A stretch of 64,000 bases of DNA from Telluria aromaticivorans (lineage in GTDB: Bacteria > Pseudomonadota > Gammaproteobacteria > Burkholderiales > Burkholderiaceae_D), in contig NZ_JABAIV010000003.1 in assembly GCF_013003915.1 (NCBI RefSeq), positions 310,001 to 374,000 on the forward strand, given 5' to 3'. Positions 8,729 to 17,571 of the stretch are shown piece by piece. The position numbers were made by a program, and so were the translations under genes. Below the pieces are notes generated by a model, which had not been told where the DNA came from, made no database searches, and worked only from the letters and a program-made list of their open reading frames with translations. Numbering within the stretch: position 1 is the first letter of the stretch; the number at the start of each line of letters is the position of its first letter.

Positions 8729-8757
8729 ATACTCCAAATGGAGTATATCGGGAGTAT
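8729..8757 (-). promoter_or_regulatory. Probable operator of the ribbon-helix-helix regulator
   Basis: Three half-sites: ATACTCC at 8729-8735, its complement GGAGTAT at 8740-8746, and a second GGAGTAT at 8751-8757. The two GGAGTAT copies are exactly 11 bp apart, one helical turn, which is the arrangement ribbon-helix-helix dimers usually bind side by side. It ends 13 nt upstream of the start codon. Confidence 0.6.
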
Positions 8758-8890
8758 TTCAAGCCCACCAGCGAAGTTAATTGCTGCGTTGTCTCTTCGT
8801 CACTGAGCCGCCGCCGTGTTGGTGGGCAACGGTGCGCGGGGTCTGGAGCCGCCACGTAGAATGGACGTCCATCGTCATCAGGAGAACCCC

Positions 8891-9958
8891 ATGAAACGCA
8901 CGGCACTCATCGCAGGCATTACCGGCATCGGCGGTAACCACGTGGCCCGCGAACTGCTGGCGGACGGATGGGAAGTGATCGGCCTGTCGCGCCGCGCGCC
9001 GCAAGACCTGCCCGGAGTCCGCCACGTCGCCGCCGACCTGCTCGACCGGGACGGCCTGGCGCAAGCCCTGGCCGGCATCAACCCGACCCACGTCTTCATC
9101 ACCACCTGGATGCGCCAGGATACCGAGGCCGACAACATCCGCGTGAATGCGGCGCTGGTGCGCAACCTGCTCGACGCGCTCTCGCCCCAAAAAAGCCTGC
9201 GCCATGTCGCGCTGGTCACCGGCCTGAAGCACTACCTCGGTCCTTTCGAGGCCTATGCCAGCTCGGGCACCCTGCCCGACACCCCGCTGCGCGAAAGCCA
9301 GCCGCGCCTGCCGCTGGAGAATTTCTACTATGCGCAGGAAGACGAGGTTTATGCCGCGGCCGAACGCGACCGCTTTACCTGGTCGGTGCACCGCCCGCAT
9401 ACGATCATCGGCCTGGCCGTGGGCAATGCCATGAACCTCGGCACCACCCTCGCCGTCTACGCCACGATCTGCAAGGAAACCGGGCGCCCCTTCCAGTTCC
9501 CCGGTTCGGAAGCGCAGTGGAAGGGCCTGTCGGACGTGACCGACGCGCGCATGCTGGCCAAGCAGCTGGTCTGGGCCGCCGACACCGACGCTGCGCGCAA
9601 CGAAGCCTTCAATATCGTCAACGGCGACGTGTTCCGCTGGAGCTGGCTGTGGCCGAAACTGGCTGGGTGGTTCGGCGTACAGGCCGCGGGTTTCAACGGC
9701 ACTGTGCAGCCGCTCGAAACGGCGATGGCGAACGACGCCGGGCTATGGCGCGAGATCGCCGGGCGCCATGGGCTGGTCGAGCCCAATCTCGACCGGCTGG
9801 CGTCAAGCTGGCATACCGACCTCGACCTGGGACGGCCGCTGGAAGTGATGACCGATATGGCCAACAGCCGCCGGCTGGGCTTTACGGCTTACCAGGCGAC
9901 CGATGCATCGTTCTTCGATTTGTTCGAAAGGCTGCGGGCGGAGCGCTTGATTCCCTGA
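8891..9958 (+). CDS. PRISE-type short-chain reductase
   Basis: A 355-residue SDR-fold enzyme. The NADP motif is the atypical AGITGIGGNH rather than TGxxGxxG. NFYYAQEDEVY, TWSVHRPHTIIG and AFNIVNGDVFRWSWLW match the conserved blocks of the PRISE family (progesterone 5-beta-reductase / iridoid synthase-like), which reduce enone C=C bonds with NADPH. The active-site Tyr lies in the NFYY block. The natural substrate in bacteria is unknown; a general enone reductase is likely. CAGGAGAACCCC precedes the ATG. The gene is single and converges with the MFS gene after 11 nt. Confidence 0.85.
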   Translation: MKRTALIAGITGIGGNHVARELLADGWEVIGLSRRAPQDLPGVRHVAADLLDRDGLAQALAGINPTHVFITTWMRQDTEADNIRVNAALVRNLLDALSPQKSLRHVALVTGLKHYLGPFEAYASSGTLPDTPLRESQPRLPLENFYYAQEDEVYAAAERDRFTWSVHRPHTIIGLAVGNAMNLGTTLAVYATICKETGRPFQFPGSEAQWKGLSDVTDARMLAKQLVWAADTDAARNEAFNIVNGDVFRWSWLWPKLAGWFGVQAAGFNGTVQPLETAMANDAGLWREIAGRHGLVEPNLDRLASSWHTDLDLGRPLEVMTDMANSRRLGFTAYQATDASFFDLFERLRAERLIP

Positions 9959-9969
9959 GCTGCTTACCG

Positions 9970-11175
9970 TTACGAGTGCGCGCGGCCGCTACGCGCCGCG
10001 AGCACGGCGAACACTGCAGCGACGACAAGCAGCCCCGCCCCCAGGCTGAAAGTGGCACGGTAGCCGCTGGCGTCGAACAGCAGCCCGCCCACCAGCGCGC
10101 CGAGCATGATCGCCAGCTGCACCACCGCGACCATCAGGCCGCCGCCCGCCTCGGCATCCTTCGGCAGCGTTCTGGCCAGCCAGGTCCACCACCCGACCGG
10201 GGCCGCGGTGCCGACCAGTCCCCAGATGCCCAGCAGGATGGCGACCACCGGCAGCATGCCGCCCAGGCCGATCAAGGCCACCGCGATCAGCGCCATCAGC
10301 GCCGGGATCAGCACGAGGGTCCGGTACAGGTGCTGCTTGAGCAGGCTCCCGATCAGGATCGTCCCCGTGAAGCCGGCGAGGCCGATGACCAGCAGGAGCA
10401 GCGACAGCGTAGCAGTGTCGACCCGGGTTACCTGCTCGAGGAAGGGCCGCAGGTAGGTGAACAGCGCGAACTGCCCCATGAAGAAGAAGCTGGCGCCCGC
10501 CATGCCGAAGGCGACGTCCGGGCGCCTCAATAGCGTCCACGCGCTCGAGGGAACCTGCCCGCGCTGGACCGGCATCGACGGCAGGCTGGCCAGCTTCCAT
10601 GCAAAGGCCAGCGCCGCCACGGGAACGACGCAAAAGAAGGCGCCGCGCCAGCCAACCGCCGCACCGAGGAAGCTGCCCAGGGGCGCCGCCACTACCGTGG
10701 CCAGCGCATTGCCGCCGTTGACGATCGCGAGCGCCTTCGGCACCTGGTGGAGCGGCACCAGGCGCATCGCGGTTGCCGCCGACATCGACCAGAAGCCGCC
10801 GATGGCCACGCCGATCAGGGCGCGGCCGACCATGAACCAGAAATAACTGGGCGCGAATGCGGCGAGGGTCCCGGACGCCATCATCAGCACCGTCAGCGAC
10901 AGGAGCAGCAGCCGGCGGTCGAAGCGGCCGGCGAGCCGCGCGATGAACAGGCTGGTGACCAGGGCAAAGGCGCCGGAGATGGCGATCGCCTGCCCCGCCT
11001 GTCCCTCGGTGATGCCCAGATCGGCGGCGATCGGCGTCAGCAGGCTGACCGGCATGAACTCGGATGCGACCAGCACGAAGGCGCCGAGCGCCAGGGCAAA
11101 GACCGCGCCCCATGCGGCCGGGCGCGCGCCCTCGAGCGCCGCGGAATGGGGGCTGGCAGTGAGGTTCGGATTCAT
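9970..11175 (-). CDS. MFS transporter, DHA1 sugar/drug efflux type
   Basis: A 401-residue membrane protein with 12 predicted helices, starting MNPNLTASPHSAALEGARPA. The signature GRFDRRLLL between helices 2 and 3 and WRGAFF after helix 5 fit the AraJ/YdhP-like DHA1 proton antiporters. The start at 11175 has a GGAAAG site. It lies 17 nt downstream of the zinc dehydrogenase gene and so is the second gene of a unit transcribed divergently from a LysR regulator. The substrate is not predictable; export of a compound related to the dehydrogenase substrate is a guess. Confidence 0.87.
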   Translation of the reverse strand: MNPNLTASPHSAALEGARPAAWGAVFALALGAFVLVASEFMPVSLLTPIAADLGITEGQAGQAIAISGAFALVTSLFIARLAGRFDRRLLLLSLTVLMMASGTLAAFAPSYFWFMVGRALIGVAIGGFWSMSAATAMRLVPLHQVPKALAIVNGGNALATVVAAPLGSFLGAAVGWRGAFFCVVPVAALAFAWKLASLPSMPVQRGQVPSSAWTLLRRPDVAFGMAGASFFFMGQFALFTYLRPFLEQVTRVDTATLSLLLLVIGLAGFTGTILIGSLLKQHLYRTLVLIPALMALIAVALIGLGGMLPVVAILLGIWGLVGTAAPVGWWTWLARTLPKDAEAGGGLMVAVVQLAIMLGALVGGLLFDASGYRATFSLGAGLLVVAAVFAVLAARSGRAHS

Positions 11176-11192
11176 GCGGTGTCGCTTTCCGC

Positions 11193-12242
11193 TCAGGCGG
11201 CCAGCGTGCTGCTGTCGATCACGAAGCGGTATTTCACGTCGCCCTCGAACATGCGTTCGTAGGCCGCGTTGATCTGGTCGGCTCGGATCATTTCGATGTC
11301 CGCGACGATGCCGTGCTCCGCGCAGAAGTCGAGCATCTCCTGGGTTTCCGGGATCCCGCCGATCATCGAGCCGGCCAGCGACCGGCGCTTGCCGACCAAT
11401 GTGAAGACGGCCGGCGACGGATGCGGCTCGGCCGGCACGCCCACCAGGGTCATGGTGCCGTCGCGCTTGAGCAGCGCCATGAAGACGTCGAGGTCGTGCG
11501 GGGCCGCCACGGTATTGATGATCAGGTCCAGGCTTTGCGCATGCGCTGACATCGCCGCCGGGTCGCGCGACACCACCACTTCGTCGGCGCCCAGCAGCCC
11601 GGCATCCTTGCGCTTCGATTCCGAGGTGGTGAAGGCCACCACGTGGGCGCCCATCGCGTGCGCCAGCTTGATGCCCATGTGGCCGAGGCCACCGATGCCG
11701 ACGATGCCGACCTTCTTGCCCGGGCCGGCCTGCCAGTGGCGCAGCGGCGAATACGTGGTGATGCCGGCGCACAGCAGCGGCGCCACGGCGGCCAGCTGGG
11801 CTTCCGGATGGCGCACGCGCAGCACGTAGCGCTCGTGCACGACGATCTGCTCCGAATAGCCCCCCAGCGTATGGCCCGGCGCGTCGGCGGTCGGGAAGTT
11901 GTAGGTGCCGGTCATGTTGTCGCAGTAGTTCTCCAGCCCCTCTTCGCAGTCCGCGCACTGCCGGCAGCTGTCGACCAGGCAGCCGACGCCCACCAGGTCG
12001 CCCGGCCGGAAGCTTGATACTTGGGCGCCGACGCTGGCGACGCGGCCGACGATCTCGTGGCCGGGCACGCAGGGGAAGACGGTACCGGCCCATTCGCCGC
12101 GCACCTGTTGCAGGTCGGAGTGGCAGACGCCGCAGAAGGCGATGTCGATCTGGACGTCGTGTGCGCCGGGTGCGCGGCGGGTGATGGCGATCGGTTCGAG
12201 TGGCTGGTCGCCGGCGTAGGCGCCGTAGGCGTGGACGGTCAT
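11193..12242 (-). CDS. NAD(P)-dependent alcohol dehydrogenase, YahK/CAD type
   Basis: A 349-residue zinc dehydrogenase. The catalytic zinc site is CGVCHSDL plus PGHEIVG, the structural zinc site SCRQCADCEEGLENYC, and the NADP site IVGIGGLGHMGIKLAHAMG. The pattern fits the cinnamyl-alcohol-dehydrogenase/YahK group of broad aldehyde reductases. The ATG at 12242 follows AAAGGTAAACCCC; a longer frame upstream has no such site. It is the promoter-proximal gene of the dehydrogenase-MFS pair and divergent from the LysR gene, the usual layout of a LysR-controlled target. Confidence 0.9.
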   Translation of the reverse strand: MTVHAYGAYAGDQPLEPIAITRRAPGAHDVQIDIAFCGVCHSDLQQVRGEWAGTVFPCVPGHEIVGRVASVGAQVSSFRPGDLVGVGCLVDSCRQCADCEEGLENYCDNMTGTYNFPTADAPGHTLGGYSEQIVVHERYVLRVRHPEAQLAAVAPLLCAGITTYSPLRHWQAGPGKKVGIVGIGGLGHMGIKLAHAMGAHVVAFTTSESKRKDAGLLGADEVVVSRDPAAMSAHAQSLDLIINTVAAPHDLDVFMALLKRDGTMTLVGVPAEPHPSPAVFTLVGKRRSLAGSMIGGIPETQEMLDFCAEHGIVADIEMIRADQINAAYERMFEGDVKYRFVIDSSTLAA

Positions 12243-12350
12243 GGGGTTTACCTTTCTGTTCTGTGGTGCACAGGCGCAGCAGCGCGCCCGGGAGTCGAGC
12301 ATGGTAGCTGCAAAGCGGCGGCACGAACGGTTGCCTGTTTGCATGGGCTT

Positions 12351-12365
12351 ATGAATTCAATTCAT
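12351..12365. promoter_or_regulatory. Likely LysR-type binding site
   Basis: ATGAATTCAATTCAT is a perfect 15-bp inverted repeat with a central C and contains the T-N11-A pattern of LysR-family sites. It lies between the divergent LysR and dehydrogenase genes, 59 nt before the regulator start. Confidence 0.6.
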
Positions 12366-12423
12366 CAATCACTGCTAGAATTAAATACCTCCAATCATGA
12401 ACCGCAGTCCCTACAGGATCCCC

Positions 12424-13317
12424 ATGGCCCGCGAAAACATCAACGACATCCTCGTCTTCATCGCCGTGGCGCGCGAACGTAGCTTCACGCGGGCGGCGGC
12501 GAAACTGGGCATGACCCAGTCGGCGCTCAGCCACATCGTGCGCTCGCTCGAAGCGCGCCTCGGCGTGCGCCTGCTCACGCGCACCACGCGCAGCGTCTCG
12601 CCCACCGAGGCCGGCGAGCGTCTGCTGCTGAACGTGGCGCCGCGCATCGACGAGATCGAAGCCGAGATCGCGGCCGTGAGCGACCTGGGCGACAAGCCGG
12701 CCGGCACCATCCGCATCACCGCCATCGACAACGTCATCGACAACGTGCTGTGGCCGCGGCTGGCGCCCCTGCTCCCGCAATACCCCGACCTGCACGTCGA
12801 GATCACCGCCGACTACCGCATGGTCGACATCGCGGCCGACCGCTACGACATCGGCGTACGCTATGGCGACCAGGTGGAAAAGGACATGGTCGCGGTGCGC
12901 CTGACGCCCGACGTGCAGACCATGATCGTCGCCTCCCCCGCCTATTTCGCCTGGCATGCGGTTCCCGTTTCGCCGCAAGACCTGATGAAGCAGAACTGCA
13001 TCACCCTGCGCCTGGCCAGCAGCGGCGGCATCTACGCCTGGGAGCTCGAACGCGAGGGCCAGGCGCAGGAACTGCGGGTGCGCGGCCAGGCGATGTTCAC
13101 CACCGGCTACCACATGCTGAACGCCGCCCTGAGCGGCTGCGGCATCGCCTATCTCACCGAAGACCTGGCCGCAAGCCACGTGCGCGAAGGCCGCCTGGTC
13201 AGCGTGATGCAGGACTGGTGCCCGAAATTCCCTGGCCTGCACGCCTATTACCCGAGCCGGCGGCACGCGTCGCGCGCGCTGGCGCTGGTGATCGACGCGA
13301 TCCGTCACAAGGGCTGA
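12424..13317 (+). CDS. LysR-family transcriptional regulator
   Basis: A 297-residue regulator. The winged helix occupies residues 1-60 (FTRAAAKLGMTQSALSHIVRSLEARLGVRLLTR is the typical LysR helix-turn-helix area), followed by a type 2 periplasmic-binding-protein-like effector domain (PAGTIRITAIDNV onward). The start at 12424 is favoured by AGGATCCCC; an in-frame ATG at 12397 would add nine residues. It is divergent from the alcohol dehydrogenase-MFS operon with a palindromic LysR box between, so it most likely activates that operon in response to an unknown aromatic or aldehyde. Confidence 0.92.
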   Translation: MARENINDILVFIAVARERSFTRAAAKLGMTQSALSHIVRSLEARLGVRLLTRTTRSVSPTEAGERLLLNVAPRIDEIEAEIAAVSDLGDKPAGTIRITAIDNVIDNVLWPRLAPLLPQYPDLHVEITADYRMVDIAADRYDIGVRYGDQVEKDMVAVRLTPDVQTMIVASPAYFAWHAVPVSPQDLMKQNCITLRLASSGGIYAWELEREGQAQELRVRGQAMFTTGYHMLNAALSGCGIAYLTEDLAASHVREGRLVSVMQDWCPKFPGLHAYYPSRRHASRALALVIDAIRHKG

Positions 13318-13450
13318 GCCGAGTGGCGGGCCCACGCCGGCGCGCATGGGGACAGCGTAAATACGAAGCGACGCCAACAGTTGGCTGGCGTACAATGAAT
13401 CGAAGCTTCATTTCGAGCTTCCCAGCCGTCCCAAAGGAGCACAGATAGTC

Positions 13451-15130
13451 ATGACGGCCCCCGATCTCCTGCGCGCCATCCTCACCAGCGCTTCCAGCGT
13501 GGCCATCATCGTCACCGACCGCGACGGCCTTCTCCTGCATTGCAACGCCGGGGCGCAATCCCTGTTCGGCCTGTCGGACGCCATGCCCGGCATGGATTGC
13601 GCGGCGATCTTCACGCCGAAAGACCAGGCTGCCGGCATACCCCTGCAGGAGATGCTCGCTGCGCTGGCCCAGGGCGAGATCACCGCGACCCGTGCGCATC
13701 GCCAGCCCGGCAGCGCGCCAGACCTGTGGGTCGAAAGCCACGTCAGCCCGATGTTCGACCGCGCCGGCGCGCATCTCGGCTTCATGCGCATTGCCCAGGA
13801 CGTGAGCGAGCGTCACCGGCGCGAACAGGCGGCCGCGCGCGAGGCCGGCACCGACGCCGTGTCGGGCCTGAGCAACCGGCGTGCCTTCGACGAGCGCTTC
13901 GACGAAGCCGTGGCGCTGAGCATCCGCACCAATGGATCGCTGGCCCTGCACCTGATCGACCTCGACCTGTTCAAGCAGGTCAACGATACCCTGGGCCACA
14001 GTGCCGGCGACGAAGTGCTGCGGGTGGTGGCCGGGCGCATCTCCAGCGTGACGCGCGACTCCGACACGGTCGCCCGCTTCGGCGGCGACGAGTTCGCCGT
14101 GCTGCAGACCGGGGCCGGCTCGCCGGTCGATGCCGCAGTGCTGGCCGACAAGCTGGTCGCCGTGCTGCGCCAGCCGATCGCGGTCATGGGCCACGAAGTC
14201 CATGTCACGGCCAGCATCGGCATTGCCGTCGCACCGATAGACGGCTGGATTGCGGGCGAATTGCTGCGCAAGGCCGATGTGGCGCTCTACCGCGTCAAGC
14301 GCAGCGGGCGCAATCACTACGGCTACTTCACCCACGAGCTGGACCTCGAATCACGCAACTACAGCCGCGACATGGCGGCAGTGCGCCAGGCGGTATCCGA
14401 AGAACGCTTCTACCTGCTGTACCAGCCGATCATCGCCACCGACAGCGGCAGGGTCAGGTCGGTGGAAGCGCTGCTGCGCTGCGACCATCCAGCGCTGGCG
14501 GGACGCCCGATCCCGGAGGTGATCGACCTGATTCGCAAATGCGGCCTGATCACCGACATGAGCCGCTGGATCGTGCGCCGTGCCTGCGAAGACGCGATCG
14601 GCTGCAACGAGACCGGGGTGCGGCATCCGGTGGCGCTCAACCTGTGCGCGCGCGAACTGTCCGACTTCCACATGGTGGCCCTGATCGACGCCGCCATGGA
14701 CCTTGCCGGCCTGGCGCCGGACGACATCTCGGTCGAGCTGACCGAACACGCGCTGTTCGAAAGCCACGACGTCGGCCGCGGGGTGCTCGAGGCCTTCAGC
14801 CAGCGCGGCCTGTCGATCGCACTGGACGATTTCGGCACCGGCTATTCGTCCCTGAGCCACCTGACCACCCTGCCCATCAATGTCCTGAAACTGGACATCT
14901 CCTTCGTCCGCCCGCTGGCGTACAGCCCGGAGATGCGCACGGTCGTCAGCGCCATCATCACCCTGGCGCATACGCTGGGCATTGCCGTGGTGGCCGAAGG
15001 GGTGGAAACCGTGGAGCAGCTCGACTTCTTGCGCGAACAGCGCTGCGATGCCGTGCAGGGCTATTATTTTTCGCACCCCTTGTCGGCCGCCGAGATGTGC
15101 GTGTACGTGAACGAACGCCGGCTGTCCTGA
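13451..15130 (+). CDS. PAS-GGDEF-EAL cyclic-di-GMP protein
   Basis: A 559-residue protein with no membrane segment. A PAS domain (about 5-125) is followed by GGDEF (RFGGDEF near 212) and EAL (VEALLR near 338, DDFGTGYSSL near 458, AEGVET near 516). Both catalytic signatures are intact, and the RDSD five residues before GGDEF fits the inhibitory RxxD site. It could therefore make or degrade c-di-GMP, with the PAS domain sensing the signal; which activity dominates cannot be read. An AGGAG lies 12 nt before the ATG. It stands between the LysR gene and the ferritin-like gene. Confidence 0.92.
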   Translation: MTAPDLLRAILTSASSVAIIVTDRDGLLLHCNAGAQSLFGLSDAMPGMDCAAIFTPKDQAAGIPLQEMLAALAQGEITATRAHRQPGSAPDLWVESHVSPMFDRAGAHLGFMRIAQDVSERHRREQAAAREAGTDAVSGLSNRRAFDERFDEAVALSIRTNGSLALHLIDLDLFKQVNDTLGHSAGDEVLRVVAGRISSVTRDSDTVARFGGDEFAVLQTGAGSPVDAAVLADKLVAVLRQPIAVMGHEVHVTASIGIAVAPIDGWIAGELLRKADVALYRVKRSGRNHYGYFTHELDLESRNYSRDMAAVRQAVSEERFYLLYQPIIATDSGRVRSVEALLRCDHPALAGRPIPEVIDLIRKCGLITDMSRWIVRRACEDAIGCNETGVRHPVALNLCARELSDFHMVALIDAAMDLAGLAPDDISVELTEHALFESHDVGRGVLEAFSQRGLSIALDDFGTGYSSLSHLTTLPINVLKLDISFVRPLAYSPEMRTVVSAIITLAHTLGIAVVAEGVETVEQLDFLREQRCDAVQGYYFSHPLSAAEMCVYVNERRLS

Positions 15131-15179
15131 CTACGGCCGCGCGCACGCTTGCAGCGTGGGGTTCCGGTATAGTGGCCCG

Positions 15180-16448
15180 ATGAAGCCATCCACCACCGCC
15201 GACCAGCACGAAGTCCGCGTCAACGACCGCGAACAGCTCATCTACCTGCTGACCGAAGCGGCCGAAATCGAGCATGGCCTGATGTGCAGCTACCTGTACG
15301 CCGGCTGGAGCCTGAAGCAGTCGACCGTTGAATCGGTGACGCCCGCGCAGTTCGAAGCGATCGACCGCTGGCGCAAGGAGATCCGCAGCGTCGCCATGGA
15401 AGAAATGGCCCACCTGGCCAGCGTGAACAATCTCCTGATGAGCATCGGCTCGCCGCCGCATTTCCGGCGCCAGAATTTCCCGGTGCCGGCGGGCTACCAC
15501 CCGGCCAGCCTGGTGGTGCGCCTGGCGCCGCTGGGGCGCGACACCCTGGCCCATTTCGTCTACCTGGAGCGTCCCGAAGGCATGGAGATGGCGCAGGCCA
15601 GCGGCTTTGAATCTCCCGCAGACTACCAGCGCCGCCCACATGCCACCCGGCTTACGCCGACGGCAGAAGACTACGACACCGTGGGCCACCTGTACCGCGG
15701 CATCCAGCAGGGCTTCGAGACCCTGGCCGAACGCCTGGGCGAGTCCACCCTGTTCGTGGGCAGCCCTGAAGCCCAGCTCGGCCCCGACATCATGGACCTG
15801 CCCGGACTGGTGACGGTCACGGACCTGCGCAGCGCCATGCAGGCGATCGAAGTCATCATCGAACAGGGTGAAGGCGGTCGGCGCGACAGCGAGGAGTCGC
15901 ACTACGCACGCTTCGTCGCAATGGCCGCGGAATACGATGCCTTCCTGCGTGACGCCCCTTCGTTCGTGCCGCACCGCCCCATCGTGCCGGACCCCGTCAT
16001 GTTCGCGCCGATCGGCGACGCCCCCGGTTGCCAGGTCAGTGCCCCCGGCAGCGCGCGCGTCCTGGACCTGGCCAATGCCACCTACGGCCTCATGCTGCGG
16101 CTGCTGGCGAGCGGCACCGGCACACCCCAGTCCACTGCTGCGCGCCGCATGGAAATCGACGGCGCAGTGAGCCTGATGCATGTGGTGCACGCGCTCAGCG
16201 TGCTCCTGACCACGCTACCGGCAGGCAGCGAGCCCCTGCTTTGCGCGGGCATGAATTTCCACCTGCCGCGCAGCGGCCTGGCCCTGCCCCAGCGCGAAGC
16301 AGGCAGGGCGCTGCTGGCAGAACGCGCCAACGAAATCGCATTGGCGCTCGACGCGCTGGCGGTCTCGGTTCCCGGTCTGGACGCGAAGCTGGCCGGCGCC
16401 CTGCGCGACCTGGCAGCCTCGCTGGTGATGCCGGCTGCCGCCGGCTAA
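15180..16448 (+). CDS. Ferritin-like protein of the VioB/iminophenylpyruvate-dimer-synthase type
   Basis: A 422-residue protein starting MKPSTTADQHEV. The first 200 residues form a ferritin-like helical domain (PF12902 type) with EIEHGLMCSYLYAG and MEEMAHLASVNNLL, which supply Glu and His ligands for a metal site. In violacein synthesis (VioB) the related domain is part of a much larger enzyme; here it is a short free-standing protein and no other violacein genes are near. The C-terminal half (about 215-420) is Ala-rich and helical. Function unknown. It follows the c-di-GMP gene by 49 nt and has no strong ribosome site. Confidence 0.8.
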   Translation: MKPSTTADQHEVRVNDREQLIYLLTEAAEIEHGLMCSYLYAGWSLKQSTVESVTPAQFEAIDRWRKEIRSVAMEEMAHLASVNNLLMSIGSPPHFRRQNFPVPAGYHPASLVVRLAPLGRDTLAHFVYLERPEGMEMAQASGFESPADYQRRPHATRLTPTAEDYDTVGHLYRGIQQGFETLAERLGESTLFVGSPEAQLGPDIMDLPGLVTVTDLRSAMQAIEVIIEQGEGGRRDSEESHYARFVAMAAEYDAFLRDAPSFVPHRPIVPDPVMFAPIGDAPGCQVSAPGSARVLDLANATYGLMLRLLASGTGTPQSTAARRMEIDGAVSLMHVVHALSVLLTTLPAGSEPLLCAGMNFHLPRSGLALPQREAGRALLAERANEIALALDALAVSVPGLDAKLAGALRDLAASLVMPAAAG

Positions 16449-16492
16449 GCGCTGCCGGCACCCTGCCGGCTGGCCCCGCCAGTGCGGAACGC

Positions 16493-16960
16493 CTAGATGG
16501 GCTGGCGCGCCCCCGCCGGCGCCGGATGCAAGACCATGACGGGCACGGCGCAATGGGCCAGCACCGCCTGGGTCACGCTGCCTGCGAACAGCCGGCTCAG
16601 GCCACGCCGCCCGTGCGAGCCCATGATGACCAGGTCGCAGCCATGCTCGCGGGCCGCATCCACGATCGCCTCGCCCGGATCCAGCGAAAACCGGGGAATG
16701 GGCACACAGTGCACGCCGGCCGCCTGCGCGCGTACGGCGACCGCGCTGGCCAGTTCGTTGGCCCGCTCGAGCAGGACATCGACCTGCTGGCCGGGATCGA
16801 GCACCATGGCGCCGTCGAGCGACTGCAGCATGGGCTCCGGGACGGCGATCGACAGCGCGACGATCTCGCTGCCGAGCGCGCGGGCAAGCTCGATGGCCGA
16901 GGCGACCGCGCTGTCGGAGATGGGGGAGCCGTCGGTCGGCACCAGGATGCGCTTGTACAT
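16493..16960 (-). CDS. Universal stress protein (single Usp domain)
   Basis: A 155-residue UspA-type protein (MYKRILVPTDGSPISDSAV). The nucleotide loop GSHGRRGLSRLFAGSVTQ matches G-x2-G-x9-G-S, so ATP binding is expected. Usp proteins are cytoplasmic and protect cells during growth arrest, oxidative stress or oxygen limitation by mechanisms that are still unclear. It has a GAGGAA ribosome site and begins 23 nt after another usp gene, with which it forms an operon. The FNR-like box at 17505 lies upstream of the pair. Confidence 0.93.
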   Translation of the reverse strand: MYKRILVPTDGSPISDSAVASAIELARALGSEIVALSIAVPEPMLQSLDGAMVLDPGQQVDVLLERANELASAVAVRAQAAGVHCVPIPRFSLDPGEAIVDAAREHGCDLVIMGSHGRRGLSRLFAGSVTQAVLAHCAVPVMVLHPAPAGARQPI

Positions 16961-16983
16961 GGCTGTTCCTCGTATGGCGCCGG

Positions 16984-17421
16984 CTAGCGGTGCACCAGCA
17001 CCGGTATGGCGCTGTGCACCAGCACCTTCTGGGTCTCGCTTCCAAGCAGCATGCCCTTGATCCCGCGGTAGCCATGCGAGGCCATCACGATCAGGTCGCA
17101 GCCGCGGTCGCGCGCAGCGCCGATAATCGCGTCATAGGGATCGTCGGAGACGCTCTGTACGCAGCTGCAGGGCACGCCCGCATCGCGCGCCGCGGCGGCC
17201 ACCTCGTCCAGCAGGCGCTGGCCACGGGCCTTGCTGGCTACCTCGTAGGATTCCGGGGTCTGCTCGAGCATCTCGACATCGGTCGTCAGGGTGTGGAACG
17301 GCCGGGTAGCCGTCATGCCCACCACCTCGGCGCCCACGCTCCTGGCGAAATCGACACCGGACAGGATGGCGCGCCGGGACGCCTCGGAACCGTCGGTCGG
17401 CAGCAGGATACGCTTGTACAT
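16984..17421 (-). CDS. Universal stress protein (single Usp domain)
   Basis: A 145-residue UspA-type protein starting MYKRILLPTDGSEASRRA, close in sequence to its downstream neighbour, which points to tandem duplication. The ATP loop ASHGYRGIKGMLLGSETQ has the expected glycine spacing. The start at 17421 has TGGAGGTTGCC. An upstream in-frame extension to 17478 lacks a ribosome site. It is the first gene of a two-usp operon whose start lies about 90 nt from an FNR-like box, consistent with induction at low oxygen. Confidence 0.93.
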   Translation of the reverse strand: MYKRILLPTDGSEASRRAILSGVDFARSVGAEVVGMTATRPFHTLTTDVEMLEQTPESYEVASKARGQRLLDEVAAAARDAGVPCSCVQSVSDDPYDAIIGAARDRGCDLIVMASHGYRGIKGMLLGSETQKVLVHSAIPVLVHR

Positions 17422-17504
17422 GGCAACCTCCAGCAAGGGCGCGGCAGCGGATATCCATTCGATCCCTAAGCGACGCACTCTGTTCCGGCTGATCCGCTGG
17501 CTGT

Positions 17505-17518
17505 TTGATTTAAATCAT
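17505..17518 (-). promoter_or_regulatory. FNR/ANR-like box upstream of the usp pair
   Basis: TTGATTTAAATCAT matches the FNR consensus TTGAT-N4-ATCAA at nine of ten fixed positions. The centre is about 90 nt upstream of the usp start codon at 17421. Confidence 0.6.
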
Positions 17519-17571
17519 AGATCGTTCACGGCCAAGTGCACACTCAACCCTGTAGGCCTGCGGACGACCAT

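Noticed and set aside
11176..12324. Long N-terminal extension of the MFS transporter frame
   Set aside because: It is antisense-free but lies over the dehydrogenase gene in another frame and encodes an Arg-rich sequence; the transporter start at 11175 has a ribosome site and the expected N-terminus.
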